Origin: Halorientalis marina
GTDB lineage: Archaea; Halobacteriota; Halobacteria; Halobacteriales; Haloarculaceae
Length of the DNA: 64,000 nt
NCBI RefSeq assembly: GCF_023028345.1
Contig: NZ_CP095490.1
Coordinates: 248,001-312,000 of the forward strand
Direction of reading: 5' to 3'
Numbering within the stretch: the stretch's first letter is position 1; every line of letters starts with the position of its first letter. Of the stretch, positions 48,501 through 56,285 are shown in pieces. The position numbers and the translations under genes were made by a program. A model generated the notes under the pieces. It saw only the letters and a program-made list of their open reading frames with translations, did no database searches and was not told where the DNA came from.

Positions 48501-49141
48501 CGGAACGTCAGGCTGCCGTTCGCGTTGCCGCGACGACCCTCGTCAGTGCTGTTGCGGATGCCTCCGAAGACGGACACAGCTACACGTCGGGGGATGGGAC
48601 AGTCGGATTGAGTCCCACCACCTTTGGAACTGTTGTCCATCGGCTCAATGAGCTCCGTCCCCCACGAGAAGAGTGGCCCTCGTTTATTCGTCAATTGAGT
48701 CGTATGGGGAGCGAGGAACCGACGGATGACGATCTCCAAGCGGCCGTGAGCCATGCCCAGGATGCGATCCGGTTCGTCGATGAAACTGAGGCGGACCTCC
48801 CACTCGAAGCGACCTATGACGAGTACTCAGTTGTCGCTCGTCTTGATGACTCCCGCATAGTGGGTGATATTGACCGTCTTCTGGTCACTCCTGATGCGTA
48901 TCATATCATCGACTACAAGACGAACGATCTTTCGTCGACGACGACTGATACCCTCGCTGACCACTATCGGCCGCAAATGCTTGCCTACGCTCTCGCGCTC
49001 TTCCAGCACGATCCCGCCCGGCAGGTTCGTGCTTCACTCCGGTTTACCGATGTTGGGGTGGAAGAACGGTTTGAGTGGCAACGGAGTGAACTGACTGATA
49101 TCGAATCTGAACTTCGCTCTATGTTGGAGCTCGTCTCCTGA
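45503..49141 (+). CDS. AddA-like UvrD helicase-nuclease, 1212 aa
   Basis: Superfamily 1 helicase motifs are complete: Walker A AGAGTGKT (28-35), ITFTRKAAAEL, VMVDEFQDTDPRQW, VGDEKQSIYGFRGAD, ELSGNFRT, IHAAKGLEFP and LYVACTRTRDHLLL. The C-terminal nuclease has GDIDRLLVTPDAYHIIDYKT followed by YRPQMLAYALAL. This is the architecture of AddA/RecB. Its start lies within the end of the AddB-like gene, so the two subunits are made together. It is the last gene of the long defence run; the partition locus begins 136 bases later. Confidence 0.85.
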   Translation: MTEESEEIQLTEEQEDALVQGRNVAITAGAGTGKTTTLTERYVTILAENPSLTPENIVTITFTRKAAAELTERVREEVYDRLEAVDSPEAYHRWRNVLDDLEDGYVHTIHAFCTRLLRERAVEAPVPLGFDVLDEDGAATLQREVVTEFLERNQDDDDVEVLAQLWSRDQLVDVLTGLLDERPQSESVLKEWRDAEVDDYVDICWEVVCDLDVVDARQTLYADGLLERLRTVAGRVDREGAIGDEDGFRAYRTFTEVAATLSDDPEESDPRDCQRAILELYEACEKKNGGLYSSSGYVVGDRDDWGEYGDVYDDLKDAIDTVIDAVEPHADAVETTPGELEANSTHYALALMRVFDDVLVTYTDEKARRDTLDFPDVIETTLKFLRANDAVTERLQDQFAAVMVDEFQDTDPRQWELVRLLTGVDEQTASNVFLVGDEKQSIYGFRGADVTTFGAARAELQTVNEARGVDDVPDSEAESPTALELSGNFRTLDEPLSFLNELFEYLFQPEGDTHKPYEAPPQTLTTQRDRVEDIEGLTGSVEYLAVPDDADTAAELFGGDHPVAEGALDHTIEAEAQALAARLTNLFDDPPTVQDPDTGVHRDATPDDTAILLRRRTHLDRYQRALEEYDIPYTVVGGVGFYDTPEVQALTNLLRVLGDPQDDISLYGVLRSPLFGFTDDRLAPAVAEADSVWDALAETDDPQLADAFDLLTTWRTLSGCATPSEGGVLPWNRLLSRVIDDTGYLASVSADERGHQAVANVEKFRDQVRTWSENGVHTAAGLLHRIDRQAEIDPREGEADIPGDVEGVRIMTIHAAKGLEFPIVTVPDLGSDLNFGRSVDDHGYVRLVEGTTDAPPIPAVGGPHPNDAFSIEKTAVHEYADRRLLPQERAESKRLLYVACTRTRDHLLLCGTHDIDIDESGHIELGEPDDFDDASRWRDWLQPILFDDHELVAEAFHDGATDARIGDAPYTIQAPPRPVEWQSEAPTEELDPAITVPSPPERQAAVRVAATTLVSAVADASEDGHSYTSGDGTVGLSPTTFGTVVHRLNELRPPREEWPSFIRQLSRMGSEEPTDDDLQAAVSHAQDAIRFVDETEADLPLEATYDEYSVVARLDDSRIVGDIDRLLVTPDAYHIIDYKTNDLSSTTTDTLADHYRPQMLAYALALFQHDPARQVRASLRFTDVGVEERFEWQRSELTDIESELRSMLELVS

Positions 49142-49166
49142 GCCACATTTACTGATTCTATCCTAA

Positions 49167-49277
49167 CTATTCTGGAGTAGTAAACTATTCTGGAATAGCG
49201 TGTAGCTTTGGAATAGAATACTATTCGGACTATTCACCACAGAGTTAAGTTGAGAGGGGTTGATACTGCTGAATAGT
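49167..49277. repeat. CTATTC palindromes upstream of parA (centromere/operator)
   Basis: CTATTCTGGAGTAG (49167-49180) and CTATTCTGGAATAG (49185-49198), then looser copies (GGAATAGAATACTATTCGG, CTATTCACC, GAATAGTATG). The unit AATAG continues into the first 60 bases of parA. Such clusters are typical of parS-like sites and of autoregulated par operons. Confidence 0.65.
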
Positions 49278-50216
49278 ATGAGTGGCTCAGATAGCAAGAA
49301 TAGCATAGATAGAACGAATAGCCCAAATAGCCCATATGATTCGGTACAGACCGATGGGAACTCTCGGGCTGTTTCGGTGTGTATGCTGAAGGGAGGCGTC
49401 GGCAAATCGACGATTGCGGTCAACCTCGCCCGACAACTGGCCGCACACGAACACGATGTCCTCCTCATCGATCTTGACCCGAACGGCCACGCGTCCGTGG
49501 GGCTGGGGTTTGACGACCAGTACCACAACACCGAGGAAACCATCGGCGACGTCTTCTTCAACGATGCTGACCCGACTTCAGTTGTCTACGATACCAGCTA
49601 TGAGTTCGATATCCTCCCGTCCAGCGAGGACTTAGAACAGGTCGAGCGGGAGATCGTCGTCGGCGACGTATTCCAACCCTCTGCGCTGCTCAAACGGGAA
49701 GTCGTCGACCCACTCCTTGGGGACACGTACGATTATATCGTCACAGATTCGCCGGCGTACCGATCCCGACTCACGGACAACGCGCTCGTCGCGACGGCGA
49801 ACTTGGTGCTTCCGCTCGCCCCGGGGAACGAGGCGATGGCCGGCTTGGAGCGAACCATCGAGCGACAGATCTCACCGCTTCGGCAGCATATGGACGTCGA
49901 CGTTCTGTCACTGGTTCCGAACATGTTGAGCGGCCGTATCGACCAGCAGACTCAAGATCGACAGCTCCTCGAACGTCTCAACTCGCACGATAACCTTCAG
50001 GACCGCATCCCGAATTTCGCGAGAATCACGGACTGGGAGGCTGTCGACGCCGGCGATCTCAAACCCTCACCGGGCATCCGGGACCGAACCAGCATCACGA
50101 AGGCCTATGGCGAGCGCAAACCCCTGCTGGACTACGACCCTGACTGTGACCAGTTGCAGTGTTTCGACGAGTTGGCGCACATCGTCGAGGCAGGTGAGGT
50201 GGTCCGCCATGTCTGA
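49278..50216 (+). CDS. parA: ParA-family partition ATPase, 312 aa
   Basis: The ATG at 49278 (MSGSDSKNSIDRTNSPNSPY) is preferred over an in-frame TTG at 49260. The deviant Walker A is CMLKGGVGKSTIAVNLAR, with VLLIDLDPNGHASVGLGF and the Walker B-like DYIVTDSPAY. It has the normal size of ParA without a long DNA-binding extension. Its end overlaps the start of a small acidic partner. It segregates the replicon together with the partner and the flanking CTATTC repeats; repeat units even extend into its own 5' coding part. Confidence 0.85.
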   Translation: MSGSDSKNSIDRTNSPNSPYDSVQTDGNSRAVSVCMLKGGVGKSTIAVNLARQLAAHEHDVLLIDLDPNGHASVGLGFDDQYHNTEETIGDVFFNDADPTSVVYDTSYEFDILPSSEDLEQVEREIVVGDVFQPSALLKREVVDPLLGDTYDYIVTDSPAYRSRLTDNALVATANLVLPLAPGNEAMAGLERTIERQISPLRQHMDVDVLSLVPNMLSGRIDQQTQDRQLLERLNSHDNLQDRIPNFARITDWEAVDAGDLKPSPGIRDRTSITKAYGERKPLLDYDPDCDQLQCFDELAHIVEAGEVVRHV

Positions 50217-50610
50217 CGACGATCCGTTTGCCGACCTCGGGGAGACACTCGAAGATGAACCGGACGACGAACCTCAGGATACGGATGACGCGTCTGAATC
50301 GGGAGGCGACGAGGAGACGCCCTCTCAGGAACCCGTCGAACGACAAAACCCGATGACCGATTCAGCGTTCAGCTATGAGGCCGCTAAACAGCGGCCTTTC
50401 TACGCCCGGGAGGCTACGATCGAGGACTTCGATTCCTGGCTGAAGTATGAACTGGAACGCGAGCTCAACCAGCAGGGCTACCAGAACATCGTCGTTCGGG
50501 AAATGACTGATGCTCTTCTCCGAACCGTCGTGGAGGAAGATCTCGTAGACGAAGTGGCCGAACGATTCGAACAAGCTCGCGAATCTGCTTCTTCAGAATC
50601 GACTGAATAG
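50209..50610 (+). CDS. Small partition partner protein, 133 aa
   Basis: Starts at ATG 50209 inside the end of parA. The first 50 residues are acidic and probably disordered. Residues 60-120 form helices (IEDFDSWLKYELERELNQQG, VREMTDALLRTVVEEDL) that may bind the repeats as a dimer. The place directly behind parA, and repeats on both sides, suggest the centromere-binding role played by ParB or ParG-like proteins; no ParB motif is seen. Confidence 0.6.
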   Translation: MSDDDPFADLGETLEDEPDDEPQDTDDASESGGDEETPSQEPVERQNPMTDSAFSYEAAKQRPFYAREATIEDFDSWLKYELERELNQQGYQNIVVREMTDALLRTVVEEDLVDEVAERFEQARESASSESTE

Positions 50611-50614
50611 CGTA

Positions 50615-50668
50615 CTATTCCAAAATAGAAAGATATTCTACAATACCCCAACAGCAACCTCAGAATAG
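50615..50668. repeat. CTATTC palindromes downstream of the partition genes
   Basis: CTATTCCAAAATAG (50615-50628), then ATATTCTACAATA and CAGAATAG (to 50668). The same unit as upstream of parA. The remaining spacer to 50828 shows no gene. Confidence 0.55.
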
Positions 50669-50828
50669 TCTGATTCCGCCTCTATACGGTGAACTCAGTT
50701 GAGACCGCCGGCTCACAATAGTTGAGACTGGCCATCTCAATGCATACGCCCGATCTTGCTTCGCCACGGGGAGAGGCTCCGAACCGGGGTCTCCGCTTTC
50801 GATTCACAGCACAAATTTCGGTGACCGT

Positions 50829-51248
50829 TCACTCGGAGCGGCGGGGCGGTGCCTGCCCGGTCACGTGGTCGGGCCGGACGACGTGGACGACACGCTGTTG
50901 ACCGCTCGGTCCGGGATAGCGTGGCTCGCCCGTGTATCGTTCGGCGAGGCGGTCGAGGTGCTCGCGGGCTCCGTCGGTCCGACGCTCGATGACTTCACCC
51001 CGGACGCTGAGGTAGCGGTAGGGATTCTCCGGGTCGACGACGGCCAGTGCCACACGCGGGTCGTGCTGGACGTTCCGGTCCTTGCGGTTGTCCAGAACAG
51101 TGTTGACCAGCACGTGGTCGTTCTCCCGATCCACCCAGGTCGGCGTGACGTGTGGGGCGCCGTCCGGGAGCAGCGTCGAGACGAACGCGAACGACCGCGA
51201 CTCGAAGAGGTCGCTGTACTCCTCTGGAATCGATACCTCCTCGGTCAC
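50829..51248 (-). CDS. PPOX-class F420/flavin-dependent oxidoreductase, 139 aa
   Basis: Single split-barrel domain of the pyridoxamine 5'-phosphate oxidase family: RSFAFVSTLLPDGAPHVTPT, VLVNTVLDNRKDRNVQHDPR, VALAVVDPENPYRYLSVRGE, and EHLDRLAERYTG. The TxxxDGxPHVTPxW and RKxxNxxxxPR features are those of the F420-binding subgroup. It overlaps the HxlR-type regulator upstream by 4 bases, which suggests that the regulator controls it in response to a small molecule or redox signal. Confidence 0.8.
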   Translation of the reverse strand: MTEEVSIPEEYSDLFESRSFAFVSTLLPDGAPHVTPTWVDRENDHVLVNTVLDNRKDRNVQHDPRVALAVVDPENPYRYLSVRGEVIERRTDGAREHLDRLAERYTGEPRYPGPSGQQRVVHVVRPDHVTGQAPPRRSE

Positions 51249-51670
51249 GAGTCTTCCTCCGTGCCATCAGGCTCCGTGCGCGTGGCGCTGGGTGACCACT
51301 CGTACAGACGGGTGAACACTGGTTTCAACGCCTCCGCTTGGTCGGTCGCGGTGTACTCGACGCGCGGCGGAATCTCCGCGTAGGCCTGGCGGTCAAGCAA
51401 GTCCGCCTCGACGAGGTCGGCGAGTCGACGGGTCAGGCTGTTCTGGGGTATCGACAGCGCCTGCTCGAGGTCGTTATAGCGCCAGGGCCCTGGGTCACGC
51501 GCGAAGACGTAGAGGAGCTCGAGGGTGTGACGTCTGGCCAGCAGGTCCAATAATGCGGCGACGGCTTGGTCGGCGGCGGCGTCCGGTGGTTGGGGAACCG
51601 ACCGCTCGCGTTCGGACGATTTCGCCTGCGGTCTCGCATCGTCACGGTTCGGTTGGTGCGTCGTCGTCAT
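51245..51670 (-). CDS. HxlR-family transcriptional regulator, 141 aa
   Basis: ATG 51670 (MTTTHQPNRDDARPQAKSSE) is preferred; an in-frame ATG lies at 51751. The winged helix at about 45-125 reads LLARRHTLELLYVFARDPGP, WRYNDLEQALSIPQNSLTRR and LEADLLDRQAYAEIPPRVEY in HxlR order. No sensing Cys is present in the DNA-binding part. It is cotranscribed with the PPOX gene. Confidence 0.75.
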   Translation of the reverse strand: MTTTHQPNRDDARPQAKSSERERSVPQPPDAAADQAVAALLDLLARRHTLELLYVFARDPGPWRYNDLEQALSIPQNSLTRRLADLVEADLLDRQAYAEIPPRVEYTATDQAEALKPVFTRLYEWSPSATRTEPDGTEEDS

Positions 51671-51816
51671 CACGAAGAAGACGCTACCGAGACACATAAT
51701 CTCACGCTCCCAGCCGTGGTCGCTCCCCACGTCCCCGAGGGTTACACCCATCGATGGGTGTTACATCCTGGCATTGCGGCGACCGGTTATGCTTGTGTGC
51801 CACGTACTGGACTGGC

Positions 51817-52257
51817 ATGATCGCTGAACCCACAACCACTACTACAACCGATGTCGAATCATCCGCAGACCTTCGGACCGGCTCGGCGATTGCTCGGATA
51901 GCTGCCCGAACCGTCGTTGCCCTTCTGGTTGTCAACCTCCTGCTTCGTGGTCTCGGCGCGGCCGTCGTGCCGGCGCTTTCGTCGTTCGAACCTCTCGGAT
52001 GGGGCGCCGTAATAGCCACGTCAGTCGTCGTCGGACTGGGGGCTGTCGCGGCTGGGGCAGTGGTAATTCGGATAACCGACCGAGCCAGGCCCGTGTTTGT
52101 CACGCTAGCGTTTGTGGCAGTGCTCGTGTCGCTCGTTCCGGTGGTCACCGTCGTGCCGACGTTTCCGGGTGTCACATCAGGTATTCAGGCGATTATGATT
52201 GCGATGCACGTCATCAGTGCGGGTGTCGTCGTCTGGCTGTTCAGGCCCTCGCTCTGA
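51817..52257 (+). CDS. DUF6069-like membrane protein, 146 aa
   Basis: Four membrane helices: ARTVVALLVVNLLLRGLG, WGAVIATSVVVGLGAVAAGA, VFVTLAFVAVLVSLVPVVTV and AIMIAMHVISAGVVVWLF. The Thr/Ser-rich N-terminus precedes the first. The HVISA element in the last helix is typical of DUF6069 proteins in halophiles. ATG 51817 is used; the frame upstream to 51754 lacks the membrane-protein character. It is divergent from the HxlR gene and convergent with the cupin gene. Function unknown. Confidence 0.65.
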   Translation: MIAEPTTTTTTDVESSADLRTGSAIARIAARTVVALLVVNLLLRGLGAAVVPALSSFEPLGWGAVIATSVVVGLGAVAAGAVVIRITDRARPVFVTLAFVAVLVSLVPVVTVVPTFPGVTSGIQAIMIAMHVISAGVVVWLFRPSL

Positions 52258-52271
52258 GTGAGAGACTTCAT

Positions 52272-52997
52272 TCAGTAAGAGACCGGCTGTTCGATCCGTG
52301 TCTCCCAGAAGGCGTCGTCCTCGTACTCGGGGTAGATGGCGCGATACCCCAGACGGCGAGCGAGCGGCGCGAGCACTGCCGCGACCGCTCGCTGAACGAG
52401 CGGTGGGGGACTCGTGAACATCGTATCGTCTGCAAGTTCGTCGACGAACACCATCCCCTGCAGGAACCGTGGGTTCCCGTGCTCGTCGAGTTTTCCGTCG
52501 AGTGACAGCCCGTTGAGCGTATAGAGGACCTCTTCGAGTCGTCCTGCGGGTCGCGTCTCGATGAGACACGACGCGACCGATGCCGAGTCGTTTCGGTACG
52601 TGTGTGGGGTTCCCGCCTCGACCGTCACTGACTCGCCAGCAGTGAGCGTCCGGGAGTCGCCGTCGAGGACGAAGACGAACTCGCCCTCGATGACTTCGAA
52701 GCGTTCAGCGTACGACGGGTGGACGTGTTCGTGCTCGTCGGGCGCACCGCGTCCGGGGAGAGTGATACCGACACCACGGGCGAACTCGCCGTCCGTCTCC
52801 CCGCCGCGGACGAGTCCGAACCCGTACTCGCCCAGCACGAGATTCCCGAGCAGCGGCGTCACGGCGTCCTCGAAGTATGCCAGCGTCGGACCGTCCCGTG
52901 AGAGTGTCAGTCCGTCGCCCGTCGGCACACCGTTCTCGAGGAGACGACCGCACGTGATGGTGTCGTCTGCCCCTTCTTGCTGTATTGTCGATTCCAT
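52272..52997 (-). CDS. Cupin-domain protein, 241 aa
   Basis: The cupin core is at about 85-160: HVHPSYAERFEVIEGEFVFV with LTAGESVTVEAGTPHTYRND. The metal ligands HxH...E and the second-motif His (TPHTY) are present. The first 75 residues and the last 60 are unassigned, the last part being helical and likely membrane-associated (VQRAVAAVLAPLARRLGYRA). Substrate unknown. It stands alone on the minus strand between two rightward genes. Confidence 0.75.
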   Translation of the reverse strand: MESTIQQEGADDTITCGRLLENGVPTGDGLTLSRDGPTLAYFEDAVTPLLGNLVLGEYGFGLVRGGETDGEFARGVGITLPGRGAPDEHEHVHPSYAERFEVIEGEFVFVLDGDSRTLTAGESVTVEAGTPHTYRNDSASVASCLIETRPAGRLEEVLYTLNGLSLDGKLDEHGNPRFLQGMVFVDELADDTMFTSPPPLVQRAVAAVLAPLARRLGYRAIYPEYEDDAFWETRIEQPVSY

Positions 52998-53128
52998 GCC
53001 CTGTAGAGGCGGTGTAATGGCTTAACCGGGCGGAGAAGGATTCTTCTCCACGTCTCGGACCCGATTCGGTGGTCTGGGCCACTGGTGACTCTTCCCACTT
53101 TATTATCCTCCAGTGATGACAGGGAGGT

Positions 53129-54109
53129 ATGTCAGGCGAGGAGAACGGCCACCAGGCCGGGGACGCGTTCGCCGCACTCGCGAACGAACACCGGATGGGG
53201 ATCATCGAGACGCTCTGGAACCGTCGCTCGACGGAACCGAACAGCCAACGAACCCCGATCGCCTTCTCGGAGCTGTTCGAGGCGTCCGAACTCGACGACA
53301 AGGGCCAGTTCAACTACCACCTCGGGAAACTCGTCGGCCCCTTCCTCGCCCGCTCGGAAGACGGCTACACCCTGACGTACGCCGGCGAGAACATCGCCCG
53401 CGCCGTCCAGGCAGGGAGCGTCACTGACAATCCCGAAGTGGAAGATGTCTCCGTCGAGGGTCGATCGTGTCCGTTCTGCGGTGGCGACGGCATCGTCATG
53501 AGCTATCGCGACGGTATCGTGTTCTTCTCGTGTACGAACTGTGAGGGACTCGCCCCCGAGAGCCCGATGTCGCCGCCGGGGGCGATACAGGCGGGCACCA
53601 TCCCCGCGAGCGCGCTGGTCGAGCGCGACCCGGCTGACCTCTACGACGACGCCATCCTCTGGGGGAACCACGTCTACATGACGCTCCTACACGGCTTCTG
53701 TCCGGCCTGTGCAGGTGCCATCGACGAGTCGCTCGTCCTCTGTGACGACCACGACGCCTCAGGCGGTATCTGTGAGTCCTGCGGTGACCGCTTCGCCAGC
53801 CGCGTCCGCTACGAGTGTCGGGTCTGTGGCACTGTCGAGTGGGGCTCACTCTGGGGCCGACTGAGCTACATGGAACCCGTCTTCGGGTTCCTCTACAACC
53901 ACGGCGTCAACGCGCTCCGTCCGAGTGTCGACGACCTCGCGCTGGGGCGTGACCTCCGCGAGGAGGTCGTCTCGCACGACCCACCGACGGTCGAGTACGA
54001 GTTCGTCGTCGGCACTGACCACTTCCGCGTGCATGTCGACGCCGACCTCGCCGTCGAGACTGTCGAAGAGGAGATGGACTCCGAACGCGAAATCGACGCC
54101 GAAGACTGA
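53129..54109 (+). CDS. ArsR-like winged-helix protein with zinc ribbons, 326 aa
   Basis: Residues 10-95 form an ArsR-type winged helix: AFAALANEHRMGIIETLWNR, FSELFEASELDDKGQFNYHL, LVGPFLARSEDGYTL. Then come three Cys pairs: CPFC with CTNC, CPAC, and CESC with CRVC, so at least two zinc ribbons. The C-terminal 70 residues are alpha/beta. This is a common haloarchaeal transcription-factor layout (DUF7351-type). Targets are unknown; it stands alone. Confidence 0.7.
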   Translation: MSGEENGHQAGDAFAALANEHRMGIIETLWNRRSTEPNSQRTPIAFSELFEASELDDKGQFNYHLGKLVGPFLARSEDGYTLTYAGENIARAVQAGSVTDNPEVEDVSVEGRSCPFCGGDGIVMSYRDGIVFFSCTNCEGLAPESPMSPPGAIQAGTIPASALVERDPADLYDDAILWGNHVYMTLLHGFCPACAGAIDESLVLCDDHDASGGICESCGDRFASRVRYECRVCGTVEWGSLWGRLSYMEPVFGFLYNHGVNALRPSVDDLALGRDLREEVVSHDPPTVEYEFVVGTDHFRVHVDADLAVETVEEEMDSEREIDAED

Positions 54110-54442
54110 CCGAGACTTACTGGTGCTTCACGCCTTGACTTGTGAATTTCCTCGATCAATAGTCAGTTAGTATCAACCCCAGAAAAGAGCCGGAGTGCAA
54201 AGCTTAGAGGATACATACAGGAGTACGACCATTAACCAGCATAGACAAATACACGACCGCCTAGAATCTCTCATGGAATGGAGAATGTTCGACAAGACCG
54301 AAACGCTATAATCCCACAAATAGCTATCTCGGCTAACTGCTTACTATCTTGTTGATACGTCGAATAGAGAACAGACAACTGAAGATCCACGTCGTGGTAC
54401 CTGGCCCAACGAGCAACGGTTTGGCTCTCAGAGTAACAAGGT
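54110..54442. other. Intergenic spacer without recognised gene
   Basis: 333 bases of lower GC with no convincing coding frame. A frame on the minus strand (54271-54453) gives a 60-residue product of uncertain character and may be a remnant. No repeat or RNA structure stood out. Confidence 0.4.
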
Positions 54443-56140
54443 ATGTCTAGCACACTCTATCCGTCCCTGGTGGTCGCCGGTCTCTCAGTTGGATCAGGCA
54501 TACTCGCAGTACTCCTCATCCAGTATTTGCGGCAGTATTCCGGTCGGCCAGGTGCCAACTGGTTCATCGCATTACTCGCCGCAGTTGCGCTGTTCTGCAC
54601 AACATATGGGATCTCACTGGTCGTGTTCGACCCGACGCTTCGGCTCGCGCTTGAGACGGTAACGGTCGTCAGCCTCTGCTTTATGGGACCGCTGTTCCTC
54701 GGGTTCGGTCTCACGTATCTCGGTCGGTTGGATCTTGTCCGGAGCCCGCTGTTCGTGGCTGCACTGGCGGTCCCGGTGGTGAATCTCCTTGTAGGCGTCA
54801 CGAATAGTTGGCACGGGTTGCTGTGGCGTGACTTCCGGTTCGAGCCCGTGTTCGGCCTCGCAACAGTTCAGTACACACTCCAACCGTGGGGGTGGTTCGC
54901 GCTCGTGTTCGGCTTGGCGATGACGGGGATCGGCATACTGCTGTTGATCAGTGCGATACTCGACTATGGCCCGCTGTATCGACGGGAAGCGGTAGCCGTC
55001 ATCCTGAGTATCGCTCCGCCATCAATCGGGATGCTCATCTGGATGTTCGACCTCGGGCCGATTCCAGCCTTGAATCTGACGCCGATGCTGTTTCTCCCGC
55101 ATCTCCTGTTGGATGGATACGCGTTCGTCGGCACCCATATATTCGAGACGAATCCGACGACCCAGCGTGCGGCCGAACAGAGTGCGATCGCTGACCGCAC
55201 TGACCCCCAACTCGTCGTCGATACCGAGGGACAGATTGTCAGCCTCAACGACCGAGCAAAAGAGGTGCTGGGCCTTGACTCAGATGTCATGCTTCCAGTC
55301 CCGTTTGTCGATGCCGCAGGTGTCACAGTAGACACCCTTGTAGACGATGGTGAAATTGAGATTGAGGGCGCGTCCGGTGGTGTTTTCGGGGTTTCGCACA
55401 CGCCGCTGACCGATCCAGCGGGTACGGATGTGGGTAGTCTCATCGCACTGTACGACATAACTGAAGAGCGGAGACGAGAACAGCGGCTCTCGGTCCTCAA
55501 CCGTGTGCTCAGACACAATCTCCGGAACGAAATGACGGTTATCAATGGGTATGCCGAATCAATCGGCTCAACGGCCAGTGACCCGACAGTGACCGAGCAG
55601 GCGACCACGATCACGAATGCAAGTCAACGATTGCTTCGAATCGGTGACCGAGCACGAGAGTTCGACCGTGTTCAGGACCGCGAGTTAACGATCAGTCGTG
55701 TTAATATCGAGTCAATTATGAGCGAGCTCTGCGAGGAAATTCGTAGTACCCAACCAGAGGCCGAGATCAAGCTGACTATCGGGGACTCGGTTGAGAATTT
55801 CAGCACTGATTGAGATGTCTTCGCGTTAGCGGTGGCTACGTTTCTCGAAAACGCGGTGATGCATAGTGAAGCACACGCACCGACGGTTCACGTTCACATC
55901 TTTGATACGGGACTAGTCAATCGCCAACTCGGGATCGAGATCAGAGATACGAATCCACAGATCCCAGCAATGGAAATCGAGGCGATGCAGAGTGGCGGTG
56001 AGACACCACTGCAACACGGACAGGGGATCGGATTCTGGATCGCGTATTGGTGTCTCTCGATGCTCAACGCCGAGGTCGATTTCGATTATGAAGACGGGAA
56101 CATTATTACAATGAGAATCCCGAACCGGAGTGACGACTGA
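54443..56140 (+). pseudogene. Histidine kinase interrupted by an in-frame TGA
   Basis: An N-terminal seven-helix membrane domain (about 1-215, histidine-kinase 7TM type) is followed by a PAS domain and the phospho-acceptor helix LNRVLRHNLRNEMTVINGYA. The frame ends at TGA 55811-55813, but the same frame continues directly with the ATPase domain (FLENAVMHSEA, GQGIGFWIAYW) to 56140. One nonsense change, for example CGA to TGA, explains it. A separate start for the second part would be possible only at internal codons. Without the HATPase in cis the kinase is probably inactive. Confidence 0.75.
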
Positions 56141-56285
56141 CCGCCTGGGTACGTACCAGTGAGTTGGCTCTGTTGAACCTCTTAACAGCTGAAATAACCA
56201 CTCTGCTGAATATAGCCGATGAGTTCAGCAAAACACCAAATAGATTGATCAACTATCAATTATATATGGTATTGATCCTCAAAAA

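Noticed and set aside
54232..54243. ATTAACCAGCA near 54232, similar to 11935-11945
   Set aside because: Single half-site without partner arm; too short to be called a member of either repeat family.
55811..55813. TGA as selenocysteine or programmed readthrough
   Set aside because: No Sec-insertion structure seen and the codon lies in a linker, not at a redox site; a nonsense mutation is simpler.
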